Source of the DNA: an uncultured Lachnospiraceae bacterium
GTDB lineage: Bacteria > Bacillota > Clostridia > Lachnospirales > Lachnospiraceae
DNA: 64,000 bases
Assembly (NCBI GenBank): GCA_900315055.1
Contig: OMXP01000003.1
Span: 21,788 to 85,787, forward strand
Direction of reading: 5' to 3'
Position 1 is the stretch's first letter. Each line of letters begins with the position of its first letter. Under the pieces are notes generated by a model that did not search any database, was not told the DNA's origin, and saw only the letters and a list, made by a program, of their open reading frames with translations. The translations under genes and the position numbers were made by a program. Positions 1 through 7,895 of the stretch are shown one piece after another.

Positions 1-34
1 CTGGAATCGGTGATTCTGGAATCGGAGATTCCAT
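1..34. repeat. two 15-bp tandem repeats upstream of the MATE gene
   Basis: Bases 1-15 and 16-30 are the same 15-mer apart from one base (CTGGAATCGGTGATT and CTGGAATCGGAGATT). Each copy can fold as a small GAATC/GATTC hairpin, and the second copy runs on into CCA. The array is cut by the window edge, so its true length is unknown. It lies directly before the ribosome binding site of the MATE gene and could be an operator, but this is inference. Confidence 0.5.
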
Positions 35-58
35 ATTTTCGGGAAACAGGAGGACGTC

Positions 59-1417
59 ATGTCAGACACTTCGGATAACCGTATGGGCAGCATGCCCGTG
101 GGGCGGCTTCTTGCCCGCATGTCCCTGCCGATGATGCTGTCCTTCTTCATCCAGGCGCTGTACAACATCGTGGACTCGATCTTTGTCGCGCGCCTCTCCG
201 AGGATGCCCTGACCGCGGTCTCCCTTGCCTTCCCGATGCAGATGGGAATGCACGCGATCGCCGTCGGCATGGGCGTCGGCATCAACGCAGGCGTCCCCCG
301 GGCGATCGGAGAGGGGAACAGGAGCCGCGCGGGGAAGATCACCGGAAATGCGGTTACGCTCGACGTCCTCTTTATCCTCCTGTTTCTGGTTCTCTCGAGG
401 TTTTCCAATGCCATCTATGCGGCACAGACAGATGTTTCTGCGATCGTGACGGGCGGGACAACCTACCTTTCCATCCTCTGGATGGTATCGGAGGGCGAGT
501 TCTTCGGGCAGCTCTTTGAAAAGCTCCTTGTCTGCACCGGCCGCCCGGTGCTTGCGATGACAAGTCAGGCTCTCGGGGCTGTTTTCAATATCGTCTTCGA
601 TCCGCTCCTCATCTTCGGCATCGGCCGCTCCCCCCGCCTTGGCATCGCAGGGGCTGCGATCGCAACGGTGCTGGGGCAGGTCCTCGGGGCTGTGACAGCC
701 CTTGTCATGAATCTTCTCCTGAACCATGCGGTGAAGGTCAGAGCCTCAGACTTTGTACCTTCCGGCAGCGCCGTGACCGAGATCCTCTCCGTCGGCTTTC
801 CCAGCATGGTGACGATCGGCCTCTCGTCGCTGTCCTCGTTTCTCATCAACCAGATCCTTCTGACCTACTCGACGACGGCGACCGCGGTCTACGGCATCTG
901 GGCAAAGCTCCAGAACTTCTGCTACATGCCGGTCTTTGGCATGAACAACGGCATGGTGCCGATTCTCTCCTACAACCATGCGGCGGGGAAGACCGATCGG
1001 GTAAGGAAGACCTTTTCCCTTGCGCTGTCGGTGATCGTATGTCTTGAGATGGTGCTGTTTCTTGTCCTGTTCCGGATCCCGGGAGAGCTTCTGACCCTGT
1101 TTGATGCGTCCGACAACATGCGCTCGATCGGCATCCCGGCACTTCGGATCTGCCTTGTCTCCCTTCCCTTTGGCGGGGCGACGATCATCATGACGACGGC
1201 GATGCAGTCACTCCGGCACGCATCCTATGCCCTTGCCGGCAATATTCTCCGGCAGTTCGTGTTTCTCTATGCCGCCTTTTCTCTGCTCTCTGCCATGACG
1301 CACAGCCTGTCCCTGATCTGGGTTGCAGTGCCGCTTTCCGAGGTGCTAAGCTTTGTCAGTGCCATGATCCTGATGATCTTCATGAGACGGGAGCTTTTGG
1401 GACAGAGGAAGGAGTAA
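59..1417 (+). CDS. MATE family multidrug/organic cation exporter
   Basis: A 452-residue polytopic membrane protein of the usual MATE length, with about 12 hydrophobic segments and two MatE repeats (roughly residues 15-175 and 235-400). The N-terminal stretch with LARMSLPMMLSFF and LYNIVDSIFVARL is typical of the NorM/MepA type. The family exchanges Na+ or H+ for cationic drugs, dyes or metabolites at the inner membrane; the substrate cannot be read from sequence. The ATG is supported by AGGAGG at 48-53. The next gene starts 2 bases after the stop, so the two are probably co-transcribed. Confidence 0.9.
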   Translation: MSDTSDNRMGSMPVGRLLARMSLPMMLSFFIQALYNIVDSIFVARLSEDALTAVSLAFPMQMGMHAIAVGMGVGINAGVPRAIGEGNRSRAGKITGNAVTLDVLFILLFLVLSRFSNAIYAAQTDVSAIVTGGTTYLSILWMVSEGEFFGQLFEKLLVCTGRPVLAMTSQALGAVFNIVFDPLLIFGIGRSPRLGIAGAAIATVLGQVLGAVTALVMNLLLNHAVKVRASDFVPSGSAVTEILSVGFPSMVTIGLSSLSSFLINQILLTYSTTATAVYGIWAKLQNFCYMPVFGMNNGMVPILSYNHAAGKTDRVRKTFSLALSVIVCLEMVLFLVLFRIPGELLTLFDASDNMRSIGIPALRICLVSLPFGGATIIMTTAMQSLRHASYALAGNILRQFVFLYAAFSLLSAMTHSLSLIWVAVPLSEVLSFVSAMILMIFMRRELLGQRKE

Positions 1418-1419
1418 AC

Positions 1420-2016
1420 ATGTCAGACTACGTTCTGGAAAAGGGAAGACCGGAGGACACCGCGGGACGCCTTCCGAAGGAGGTCCGCTGCTACGATCTT
1501 CTCGATTCCCTCGGGATTGAATATTATCGGGTGGATCACAGAAGTGAGCCCGCAGATACGATGGAAGCCTGCGACAGGATCGATGCGATCCTGAATGCGG
1601 TCATCGTCAAAAACCTGTTTCTTTGCAATAGGCAGCAGACGAAGTATTATCTTCTCATGATGCCGGGAGAGAAGGTGTTCAAGACCAGGGAGCTCTCCCA
1701 TCAGATCGGCTCCGCGCGCCTCTCCTTCGGGACTCCGGAGCGCATGGAGGAGTACCTGGACATCACGCCGGGCTCGGTGAGTGTCCTGGGTCTGATGAAC
1801 GATACGGACAACCACGTGCAGCTCCTCATCGACAGGGATATACTCTCCGGTGAGTACTTCGGGCTCCACCCCTGCATCAACACGAGCAGCATGAAGATGA
1901 AGATCGACGATCTTCTCCACGTCTTTCTTCCCGCCGTGCACCACGAGCCCATCTTCGTGGAACTGAAGGGCGAGGAACAGGTGCCTGAGAACAGGCAGGT
2001 AAAAGATCATACGTAA
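1420..2016 (+). CDS. YbaK/EbsC domain protein, PrdX-like prolyl-tRNA deacylase
   Basis: A 198-residue stand-alone YbaK/ProX-type editing domain. Proteins of this type hydrolyse mischarged aminoacyl-tRNA such as Ala-tRNA(Pro), and in proline-reducing Clostridia the homolog PrdX is linked to proline metabolism. Seen here: AVIVKNLFLC near residues 64-73, matching the conserved K-x-L/F strand of the fold, then RLSFGTPERMEEYLDITPGSV, a region typical of the family. AGGAAGGAG lies just before the ATG. It sits directly after the MATE gene and is followed by a terminator at 2033-2071. Whether it edits tRNA or acts as a regulator is not decided by sequence. Confidence 0.82.
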   Translation: MSDYVLEKGRPEDTAGRLPKEVRCYDLLDSLGIEYYRVDHRSEPADTMEACDRIDAILNAVIVKNLFLCNRQQTKYYLLMMPGEKVFKTRELSHQIGSARLSFGTPERMEEYLDITPGSVSVLGLMNDTDNHVQLLIDRDILSGEYFGLHPCINTSSMKMKIDDLLHVFLPAVHHEPIFVELKGEEQVPENRQVKDHT

Positions 2017-2032
2017 GAAATCTGGGAACAGT

Positions 2033-2071
2033 GACGTTCCGCGGCAGAGGCTGCGGGACGTCTTTTTTTTT
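2033..2071 (+). terminator. intrinsic terminator after the YbaK gene
   Basis: A 10-bp stem GACGTTCCGC / GCGGGACGTC with one G-U pair is followed directly by nine T. It ends the MATE-ybaK unit and lies 24 bases before the next ATG, so it may also limit read-through into the dehydrogenase gene. Confidence 0.85.
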
Positions 2072-2094
2072 ACAACGACACAAAGGAGGACACT

Positions 2095-3093
2095 ATGGCG
2101 AAGGTTCTGTATTTCAACATCGACGATACGCTGGATTATGAGAAGAAGCTCCTGAACGAATGGGGGATTGATGATGTGGAGCTTCTGGAGATCAAGGACA
2201 GGGACTATAAAAAGACGTTTCTGGAATATGCAAAAGAGACCGATGCGGACGGACTGGTCGTTGAGTACGACGAGGTGACACGGGAGGTGTTTGATGCCTG
2301 CCCGAATCTCAAAATCGTTTCGCTCCAGAGCATCGGCTATAACAACATCGATGTTGCCGCGGCGACGGACCATAAGGTGTGCGTCTGCAATATCCCCGGC
2401 TTCTGTGCCCCGGAGGTTGCGGCTCACACGGTGGCTTTAACCCTCGATCTTCTTCGCAAGGTGACCTTCTATGACCGGAGCGTGCATCAGGGAAAGTGGG
2501 ATCCGCTCTACGGCTACACCCTGCACCGGCCGAGCACCCTGACGTTTGGCTGTGTCTTCTTCGGGCAGATCCCGAAGCTTGTCGTCCCGGTGATCAGAGC
2601 TCTCGGGATGAAGGTCCTTGTCTATGCGCCGACAAAGACAAAGGAATACCTTGCAGAGTACGGGTGCGAGAAGGCAGAGACCCTGGACGGGCTTCTTGCC
2701 GCATCCGATGTCGTCTCTCTCCACTGCCCGCTGATCCGGGGCGTGACGTATCACCTCATGGGAGATCACGAGTTCGATGTCATGAAGGAGTCGGCGGTCC
2801 TTGTGAATACGGCACGGGGCTCCGTTGTCGATGAGGCGGCACTTGTCCGGGCGCTGAAGACCGGAAAGATCAGGGCCGCCGCGGTCGATGTCATCGAGGA
2901 TGAGATGTCGGAGAAGAGTGAGCTCTTCGACCTTGAGAACTGCGTCCTCACGCCGCACGCGGCTTTTATCTCCGAGGAGTCCTTCTATGAGGGGAGGCGC
3001 CGCTGCCTCGAGCACCTGGTGCAGCGCCTGTCGAAGAAACGGGACGGGAAGCCGACCGATGTCGTGAACGGGAAAGCTCTGGGTTTGTTCTGA
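2095..3093 (+). CDS. D-2-hydroxyacid dehydrogenase family protein with degenerate NAD loop
   Basis: A 332-residue member of the D-isomer-specific 2-hydroxyacid dehydrogenase family (phosphoglycerate/glyoxylate/lactate type, close to the CtBP-like group). The catalytic parts are present: the Arg in NTARGSVVDE, the acidic residue in DVIEDE and the His in LTPHAAF. The dinucleotide-binding loop is unusual: where the family has G-x-G-x-x-G, this protein has FFGQIP, so the first and last glycines are Phe and Pro. The Asp that normally follows the second strand (VYDP) is Ala (VYAP), hinting at altered cofactor choice. Strong AAAGGAGG precedes the ATG. It stands alone between two terminators. Confidence 0.8.
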   Translation: MAKVLYFNIDDTLDYEKKLLNEWGIDDVELLEIKDRDYKKTFLEYAKETDADGLVVEYDEVTREVFDACPNLKIVSLQSIGYNNIDVAAATDHKVCVCNIPGFCAPEVAAHTVALTLDLLRKVTFYDRSVHQGKWDPLYGYTLHRPSTLTFGCVFFGQIPKLVVPVIRALGMKVLVYAPTKTKEYLAEYGCEKAETLDGLLAASDVVSLHCPLIRGVTYHLMGDHEFDVMKESAVLVNTARGSVVDEAALVRALKTGKIRAAAVDVIEDEMSEKSELFDLENCVLTPHAAFISEESFYEGRRRCLEHLVQRLSKKRDGKPTDVVNGKALGLF

Positions 3094-3141
3094 TTTTTAC
3101 AATTTCATATCGTGCCTTCGTCCTATACTGTGGGCAATTCG

Positions 3142-3189
3142 AAGAGAACATTTCCGGAGCACAGGCGCTTTGGCAGATGTTCTCTTTTT
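3142..3189 (+). terminator. intrinsic terminator between the dehydrogenase gene and the oxidoreductase operon
   Basis: AAGAGAACAT (3142-3151) pairs with ATGTTCTCTT (3177-3186) and the arm runs into TTTTT. It can end transcription of the preceding gene. A TATACT hexamer at 3124-3129 could be a -10 element, which would make this hairpin a leader attenuator of the following operon; no good -35 was found. Confidence 0.7.
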
Positions 3190-3217
3190 GCGTTCATTGG
3201 AGGAAAAGAGGCAGTCC

Positions 3218-3574
3218 ATGGAAGAAGAAAGAAGAATCCGTCAGCACCCCATCCTCGGGGTTCAGAATGAGGGCAAGAAGGTGGTGACGTTTACCTACGA
3301 CGGAAAGCCGGTGCAGGGATATGAGGGCGAGCCGGTCGCGGCGGCCCTGAAGGCAAACGGCGTGCAGATCCACCGCTACACCGCAAAGCAGCACAAACCG
3401 CGCGGGATCTTCTGCGCGATCGGACGGTGCACGGACTGCGTGATGGTGGTCGACGGAAAGCCGAACATCCGCACCTGCATGACACCGCTGAAGGAAGGCA
3501 TGGATGTCCGGACCCAGTACGGGGTGTCAGACAGGCCGTTTGAAGAGCAGGAGGCAAAAGACCATGAAATGTAA
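3218..3574 (+). CDS. (2Fe-2S)-binding subunit of a HcnA/OoxA-type amino acid dehydrogenase
   Basis: A small ferredoxin-like protein of 118 residues. It contains the cluster C-x4-C-x2-C-x12-C (CAIGRCTDC, then the Cys of IRTC), as in the small or N-terminal [2Fe-2S] subunit of hydrogen cyanide synthase, opine oxidase and D-hydroxyproline dehydrogenase. The role is electron transfer between the flavin subunits. An in-frame ATG exists at 3170, but GAGG at 3208-3211 places the start at 3218. The last 11 bases overlap the next gene, the first sign that four subunits are translated together. Confidence 0.85.
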   Translation: MEEERRIRQHPILGVQNEGKKVVTFTYDGKPVQGYEGEPVAAALKANGVQIHRYTAKQHKPRGIFCAIGRCTDCVMVVDGKPNIRTCMTPLKEGMDVRTQYGVSDRPFEEQEAKDHEM

Positions 3575-5153
3575 CCGCTATGATCTCCTCGTCGTCGGCG
3601 CAGGCCCGGCGGGACTTTCCGCCGCCATCGAGGCGGCCAGCCACGGACTCTCCGTCGTGGTGTTCGATGAGAACGCACGGCCCGGCGGACAGCTCTTCAA
3701 ACAGATCCACAAGTTCTTCGGCTCGAAGGAGCACCGCGCAAAGATCCGCGGCTTCCGCATCGGACAGCAGCTCCTTGCCGAGGCCGATGAGAAGGGCGTC
3801 CAGGTTGTCCTGAACGCGACTGTCATCGGACTCTACCAGGACAGGGAACTGGTGGTCCGGATCGGAGATGCGATTCACCACGTGAAGGGCGATGCGATCC
3901 TCATCGCCACCGGCGCCTCCGAAAATATGGTCACCTTCCCCGGCTGGACGCTTCCCGGTGTCATGGGCGCCGGCGCGGCCCAGACGATGATGAATCTCTA
4001 CGGCGTCAAGCCCGGAAAGAAAGTCCTGATGCTCGGCTCCGGAAACGTCGGTCTTGTCGTTTCCTTCCAGCTTTTGCAGGCAGGGTGCGAGGTGGTGGCC
4101 CTCGTTGATGCCGCACCGAAGATCGGCGGCTACGGCGTCCACGCGGCAAAGGTCGCGCGCTGCGGCGTTCCCTTCTTTCTCTCCCACACGATCAAAAAGG
4201 CCGAGGGCGACGACCACGTGACGGGCGTCACGATCGCCCAGGTTGATGAGCACTTCCAGTTCATCGAAGGCACCGAGAAGCACTTTGATGTCGACACGAT
4301 CTGCGTTGCCGTGGGTCTCTCCCCGATGAGCCAGCTGCTCAAAATGGCAGGGTGCGAGATGGAAGATAACCCGAAGAGAGGCGGTCAGGTGCCGATCTGC
4401 GATGATCACGGCAGAACCAGCATCCCCGGGATCTTCGTTGCAGGCGATGTCTCCGGCATCGAGGAGGCATCGTCCGCAATGATCGAGGGCCGCATGGCGG
4501 GCACCGCGATCTCCGAGTACCTGGGGTACCTTGACCACGAGGCCGAGGAAACCGAGATGGATACCCTCGACCACGACCTTGCAGGTCTTCGCCAGGGCAT
4601 GTTCGCTCCGGCAAACAGAGGAAAGAAGATCACGGAGACCGAAGAGGGGATCCCCATCTCCACAAACCTCCTGACGAAGGGCTTTGTCTCCGACGAGGAG
4701 ATCGAGAGGTTCCCGGGTGTCACCCATTCGAAGGGCATTCACCCCGTCATGGAGTGTACCCAGAATATCCCCTGCAATCCCTGCCAGGACGCCTGCATGC
4801 AGCACTGCATCAAGATCGGCGATCACATCACGGCGCTGCCCGCGGTCAATCCGGATTCCACCTGCATCGGCTGCGGCATGTGCGTAGCCTCCTGCCCCGG
4901 CCAGGCGATCTTCCTTGTCAACGAGGACGTCGGAGACGGCAGCGCGGAGGTAACGATTCCCTACGAGTTCCTGCCGCTTCCGGAAAAAGGAACGAAGGGC
5001 ATTGCCCTCGGACGCAGCGGCCAGAAGGTCTGCGAAGCCGAGGTGGTCGGTGTCAGAACCGCAAAGGCCTTTGATGAGACGCACCTTCTGACCATGAGAG
5101 TTCCGAAGGAATACGCCGGCAGGGCCAGATTTTTCAGGAGAGCGGAGGTGTGA
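3564..5153 (+). CDS. FAD/NAD(P)-dependent oxidoreductase subunit with C-terminal Fe-S domain (HcnB/OoxA-like)
   Basis: A 529-residue pyridine-nucleotide-disulfide-type flavoprotein. GAGPAG near residue 10 is the FAD loop and GSGNVG near residue 158 the NAD loop. The C-terminal part is an added iron-sulfur module: a first group with CNPCQDACMQHC (about 400-415) and a canonical CIGCGMCVASCP (about 433-445) for a [4Fe-4S] cluster. HcnB/OoxA relatives carry a BFD-type domain in this region instead, so this version seems built to feed electrons to an anaerobic acceptor. The ATG at 3564 overlaps the previous gene and fits the start of the Rossmann fold (RYDLLVVGAG); the longer upstream reading is not needed. 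Confidence 0.88.
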   Translation: MKCNRYDLLVVGAGPAGLSAAIEAASHGLSVVVFDENARPGGQLFKQIHKFFGSKEHRAKIRGFRIGQQLLAEADEKGVQVVLNATVIGLYQDRELVVRIGDAIHHVKGDAILIATGASENMVTFPGWTLPGVMGAGAAQTMMNLYGVKPGKKVLMLGSGNVGLVVSFQLLQAGCEVVALVDAAPKIGGYGVHAAKVARCGVPFFLSHTIKKAEGDDHVTGVTIAQVDEHFQFIEGTEKHFDVDTICVAVGLSPMSQLLKMAGCEMEDNPKRGGQVPICDDHGRTSIPGIFVAGDVSGIEEASSAMIEGRMAGTAISEYLGYLDHEAEETEMDTLDHDLAGLRQGMFAPANRGKKITETEEGIPISTNLLTKGFVSDEEIERFPGVTHSKGIHPVMECTQNIPCNPCQDACMQHCIKIGDHITALPAVNPDSTCIGCGMCVASCPGQAIFLVNEDVGDGSAEVTIPYEFLPLPEKGTKGIALGRSGQKVCEAEVVGVRTAKAFDETHLLTMRVPKEYAGRARFFRRAEV

Positions 5154-5155
5154 TG

Positions 5156-5482
5156 ATGGCAAACGACAGATCAAGGGACATCGGTCCCTTTACAGAACAG
5201 CCGGACGATGACATGATCATCTGCCGGTGCGAAGAGGTCACGAAGGGCGAGATCCGCAGGGCCGTGCATGAGGGCATGTACACGATCCCGGAGATTCGCA
5301 GATATCTCCGGTGCGGCATGGGCCTGTGCCAGGGACAGACCTGCGCAAAGCTCGTCAAGGGCATTGTCGCAAGGGAGCTGAAAGTCTCCCCCGCGGAGCT
5401 GACACCGGCGACAAGCCGGGCACCGATGCGGCCGATGGAGATGCACATCCTGGCAAAGGAGGAAGAAGATGGAACGATCTGA
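5156..5482 (+). CDS. BFD-like [2Fe-2S]-binding subunit
   Basis: About 109 residues with a BFD-type [2Fe-2S] site: CRCEE near the start and CGMGLCQGQTC about 35 residues later, giving the four-Cys pattern C-x-C ... C-x4-5-C. In two-gene relatives this domain is fused to the FAD/NAD subunit; here it is a separate protein, consistent with that subunit carrying a [4Fe-4S] module instead. Three start codons follow each other (GTG 5150, ATG 5153, ATG 5156); GGAGG at 5144-5148 best fits 5156. It overlaps the following gene by 14 bases. Confidence 0.85.
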   Translation: MANDRSRDIGPFTEQPDDDMIICRCEEVTKGEIRRAVHEGMYTIPEIRRYLRCGMGLCQGQTCAKLVKGIVARELKVSPAELTPATSRAPMRPMEMHILAKEEEDGTI

Positions 5483-6593
5483 TGTCCTTGTTGTCGGCGG
5501 CGGCATTATCGGCTGTGCGACAGCGTATTATCTTGCAAAGGCAGGCGCAAAGGTAACGGTCCTCGAGGCCTCCGAGAACATCGGAGACGGCGGATCCTCA
5601 AGGAACGGCGGCGGTGTCCGTCAGTCGGGAAGAGATCCCAGAGAGCTGCCCCTTGTGATGTACGGCATCAAAAACCTCTGGCCGCATCTGTCCGAGGAGC
5701 TCTCGGTGGACTGCGAGTACCATCAGGACGGAAACCTTCGCCTCGGGAAGAACGAAAAGCACCGCCAGATCCTGCAGGGTCTTACGGACCGCGCCGTGGC
5801 GGTGGGACTGGATGTCCGCATGATCGACGGCGACGAGGTGCGAAAGATCAACCCCTACCTCTCCGATGAGGTGACGGTTGCCTCCTGGTGCCCGACCGAC
5901 GGGCACGCAAATCCTCTGACCACAACGCTTGGCTACTACAAGAGCGCAAGAGCCCTCGGTGTGCATTTCATCACGGCAGAGCCGGTGAATGCGATCAAAA
6001 AGGTGAGAGGAAAGATCGTCGGCGTCACGACACCGGACGGAGACTTTGAGGCCGATACGGTGGTCCTTGCAGCAGGCTATGCGTCCAGACCGCTGGCTGC
6101 AGGCGTCGGCATCGATCTTCCGATGCAGAAACGCCTCATCGAGGCCCTGGTCACCGAGGCGCAGCCGCACATGTTCGATCAGATGCTCGGCACCGCGGAG
6201 GCGGACTTCTACGGACATCAGACCAAGCACGGCTCCTTCGTCTTCGGCGGATCCTCCGGACTCGAGCCCTTCAACACGGACGACGGACGGCCGGTCACGA
6301 GCTCTCTTACGGCACCCTGCATCTGCCGCGGCATCATGAAGTACTTCCCGGATCTTGCGGATGCAAAGATCGTCCGCACCTGGGCCGGCTGGATTGATCC
6401 CTCGGCGGACGGCGTACCGATCCTCGGCACCGTGGAGGAGAACCCGGGACTGATCCTTGCCTGCGGCTTTACGGGCCACGGCTTCGGCATCGCCCCGGCC
6501 GTCGGCGATCAGCTGGCAAAGCTCATCACCACCGGAAAGACCGATGTCGATCTGACGCCACTTCACTACTCCAGGTTCCATGCAAAGATCTGA
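5469..6593 (+). CDS. FAD-dependent oxidoreductase, DAO family (catalytic subunit, HcnC/OoxB-like)
   Basis: A 374-residue flavoenzyme of the D-amino acid oxidase/glycine oxidase/sarcosine oxidase family. VVGGGIIGCATAYYLAKAG near the N-terminus is the FAD dinucleotide loop, and GFTGHGFGIAPAVG near the C-terminus is the conserved closing segment of the family. As partner of the three preceding subunits it should be the amine- or imino-acid-oxidising subunit, passing electrons through flavin and Fe-S centres. Substrates of the family include glycine, sarcosine, D-proline, D-hydroxyproline and opines; the sequence alone does not choose. GGAGG precedes the ATG by a good distance. Confidence 0.87.
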   Translation: MERSDVLVVGGGIIGCATAYYLAKAGAKVTVLEASENIGDGGSSRNGGGVRQSGRDPRELPLVMYGIKNLWPHLSEELSVDCEYHQDGNLRLGKNEKHRQILQGLTDRAVAVGLDVRMIDGDEVRKINPYLSDEVTVASWCPTDGHANPLTTTLGYYKSARALGVHFITAEPVNAIKKVRGKIVGVTTPDGDFEADTVVLAAGYASRPLAAGVGIDLPMQKRLIEALVTEAQPHMFDQMLGTAEADFYGHQTKHGSFVFGGSSGLEPFNTDDGRPVTSSLTAPCICRGIMKYFPDLADAKIVRTWAGWIDPSADGVPILGTVEENPGLILACGFTGHGFGIAPAVGDQLAKLITTGKTDVDLTPLHYSRFHAKI

Positions 6594-6614
6594 GTCTTCC
6601 AGTATCATGAGGTC

Positions 6615-7457
6615 ATGATCTGGAAAAAGGAAAAACTTCGGGCCACGCAGCCCTATTTCGTCCTCGACACCGAGGGCTTCACTCAGGAGGTGTACTTAAA
6701 GCAGGGAATTTCCCACTTCTACACCTTCCGCCTGCGGGAAAACCAGCCGGTCCTTCGGGTTGTGCCGGACGGGTGCATCGACTACCTGTTCTCCTTTACG
6801 TCGGACGGCAGGATGAGAGCCTATGTCTGCGGCACGGTGCAGAAATACGAAGAGATCAGCTATGCGGGTCTGCAGGAGGTCTTCGGGGTGCGGTTTCTTC
6901 CGGGTGTTCACCCGGCGGGGCTGTCCTGCTCCATGAAGGACGTCCTGGAAAAGAAGATCCTGATGCCGGGGTACTGTGAGGAGCTCTCAAAGGAGAGCGA
7001 CTTCTATCAGAGAATCCGCGTGTTCCTCCGGTACTACACGAAGATCACCCACGAGGAGCCGGAGCCCTACGGAAAGGCAGCACTTGTCGAAAGCATAAGG
7101 GACCGGATCTATGCAACGGACGGGAATGCAAGGATCGCGGATCTTGCAGAGGAGACCGGATACACGGAGCGGTACATCGACCGTGTGTTCGGCGAGGAGA
7201 TGGGTTTCTCTCCGAAGACCTTCTGCAAAATCATCCGGTTTCAGCGAACGCTGGAGTTTTTGAACTACGGCGCACCGGACAGCATGACCGATGCCGCGAC
7301 GGCGCTCGGGTACTTCGATCAGGCCCAGATGATAAGGGACTTCAAAACATCCTCAGGCGTCACCCCGTACCGGTACCTGAAGCTCATCACGTACGGCTCG
7401 TACCGGCAGAGAGTCCACGAAAGACAAACCAATAACGAATCTGTCAAACAGGGATAA
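6615..7457 (+). CDS. AraC family transcriptional regulator with DUF6597-like sensor domain
   Basis: A 280-residue regulator. The N-terminal half (about 1-130) contains RVVPDGCIDYLF, a hallmark of the DUF6597-type input domain. The C-terminal half has two helix-turn-helix units: IADLAEETGYTERYIDRVF and the second around TDAATALGYFDQAQMIRDF, ending in the AraC motif GVTPYRYL. It lies 21 bases after the oxidoreductase operon on the same strand and is followed by a terminator, so it is probably its local, perhaps self-controlling regulator. The ribosome binding site is weak (GAGG only 2 bases before the ATG), hence translation may be coupled or low. Confidence 0.85.
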   Translation: MIWKKEKLRATQPYFVLDTEGFTQEVYLKQGISHFYTFRLRENQPVLRVVPDGCIDYLFSFTSDGRMRAYVCGTVQKYEEISYAGLQEVFGVRFLPGVHPAGLSCSMKDVLEKKILMPGYCEELSKESDFYQRIRVFLRYYTKITHEEPEPYGKAALVESIRDRIYATDGNARIADLAEETGYTERYIDRVFGEEMGFSPKTFCKIIRFQRTLEFLNYGAPDSMTDAATALGYFDQAQMIRDFKTSSGVTPYRYLKLITYGSYRQRVHERQTNNESVKQG

Positions 7458-7463
7458 GGCAAG

Positions 7464-7503
7464 GAAGCCGGAACCGCAAAACGTGCGGTAACGGCTTCTT
7501 TTT
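7464..7503 (+). terminator. intrinsic terminator between araC-type gene and PII gene
   Basis: GAAGCCG-GA-ACCGCA pairs with TGCGGT-AA-CGGCTTC in a near-perfect two-part stem followed by TTTTT (7499-7503). The PII gene starts 24 bases later, so this element can either end the upstream operon or attenuate PII-permease expression. Confidence 0.88.
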
Positions 7504-7527
7504 GTCCGGCACAAAAGGAGAAAAACC

Positions 7528-7881
7528 ATGGCTGAAGAAATCTATCGCGTTGATGTCATCACCTCGATGAACCGCCTGAGTGCGCTCAAGAGCGCACTCT
7601 CCAGGCTCGGGGTCAGCGGCATGACCGTCATGCAGGTCATCGGCTGCGGGACGGAGAAGGGGACCCATGAGTACGAGGTCACCGAAAATGTCGAGATGGA
7701 GCTTTTGCCGAAGCAGCTGATCATGATCGTCGTGGAAAAAGACCAGCTCGACAAGGTGATTGATCTTGTCGAAAAGGAACTCTACACGGGACACATCGGC
7801 GACGGCAAGATCTTCGTCACGCCGGTCAGCCGCGTGATCCGCGTGCGGACCGGTGAGGAAGGACACGACGCGATGCACTGA
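7528..7881 (+). CDS. PII-family signalling protein with altered effector residues
   Basis: A 117-residue GlnB/GlnK-type protein of normal length. The ATP-binding parts are kept: GHIGDGKIFV and RVIRVRTGEE. In the T-loop, however, the Gln that binds 2-oxoglutarate (Gln39 of E. coli GlnB) is Glu43, and the uridylylated Tyr51 is Val55; a Tyr lies at 49 instead. So it may still sense ATP/ADP but probably not 2-oxoglutarate in the usual way, and it cannot be modified at Tyr51. It is followed after 14 bases by an amino acid permease rather than an ammonium channel, suggesting it controls that transporter. AAGGAG supports the ATG. Confidence 0.88.
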   Translation: MAEEIYRVDVITSMNRLSALKSALSRLGVSGMTVMQVIGCGTEKGTHEYEVTENVEMELLPKQLIMIVVEKDQLDKVIDLVEKELYTGHIGDGKIFVTPVSRVIRVRTGEEGHDAMH

Positions 7882-7895
7882 AAGGAGGAGGCTCC

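Noticed and set aside
3291..5174. Minus-strand reading frame of 627 codons antisense to the flavoprotein genes
   Set aside because: It lies opposite genes with unmistakable FAD and Fe-S motifs, and its product has no recognisable domain.
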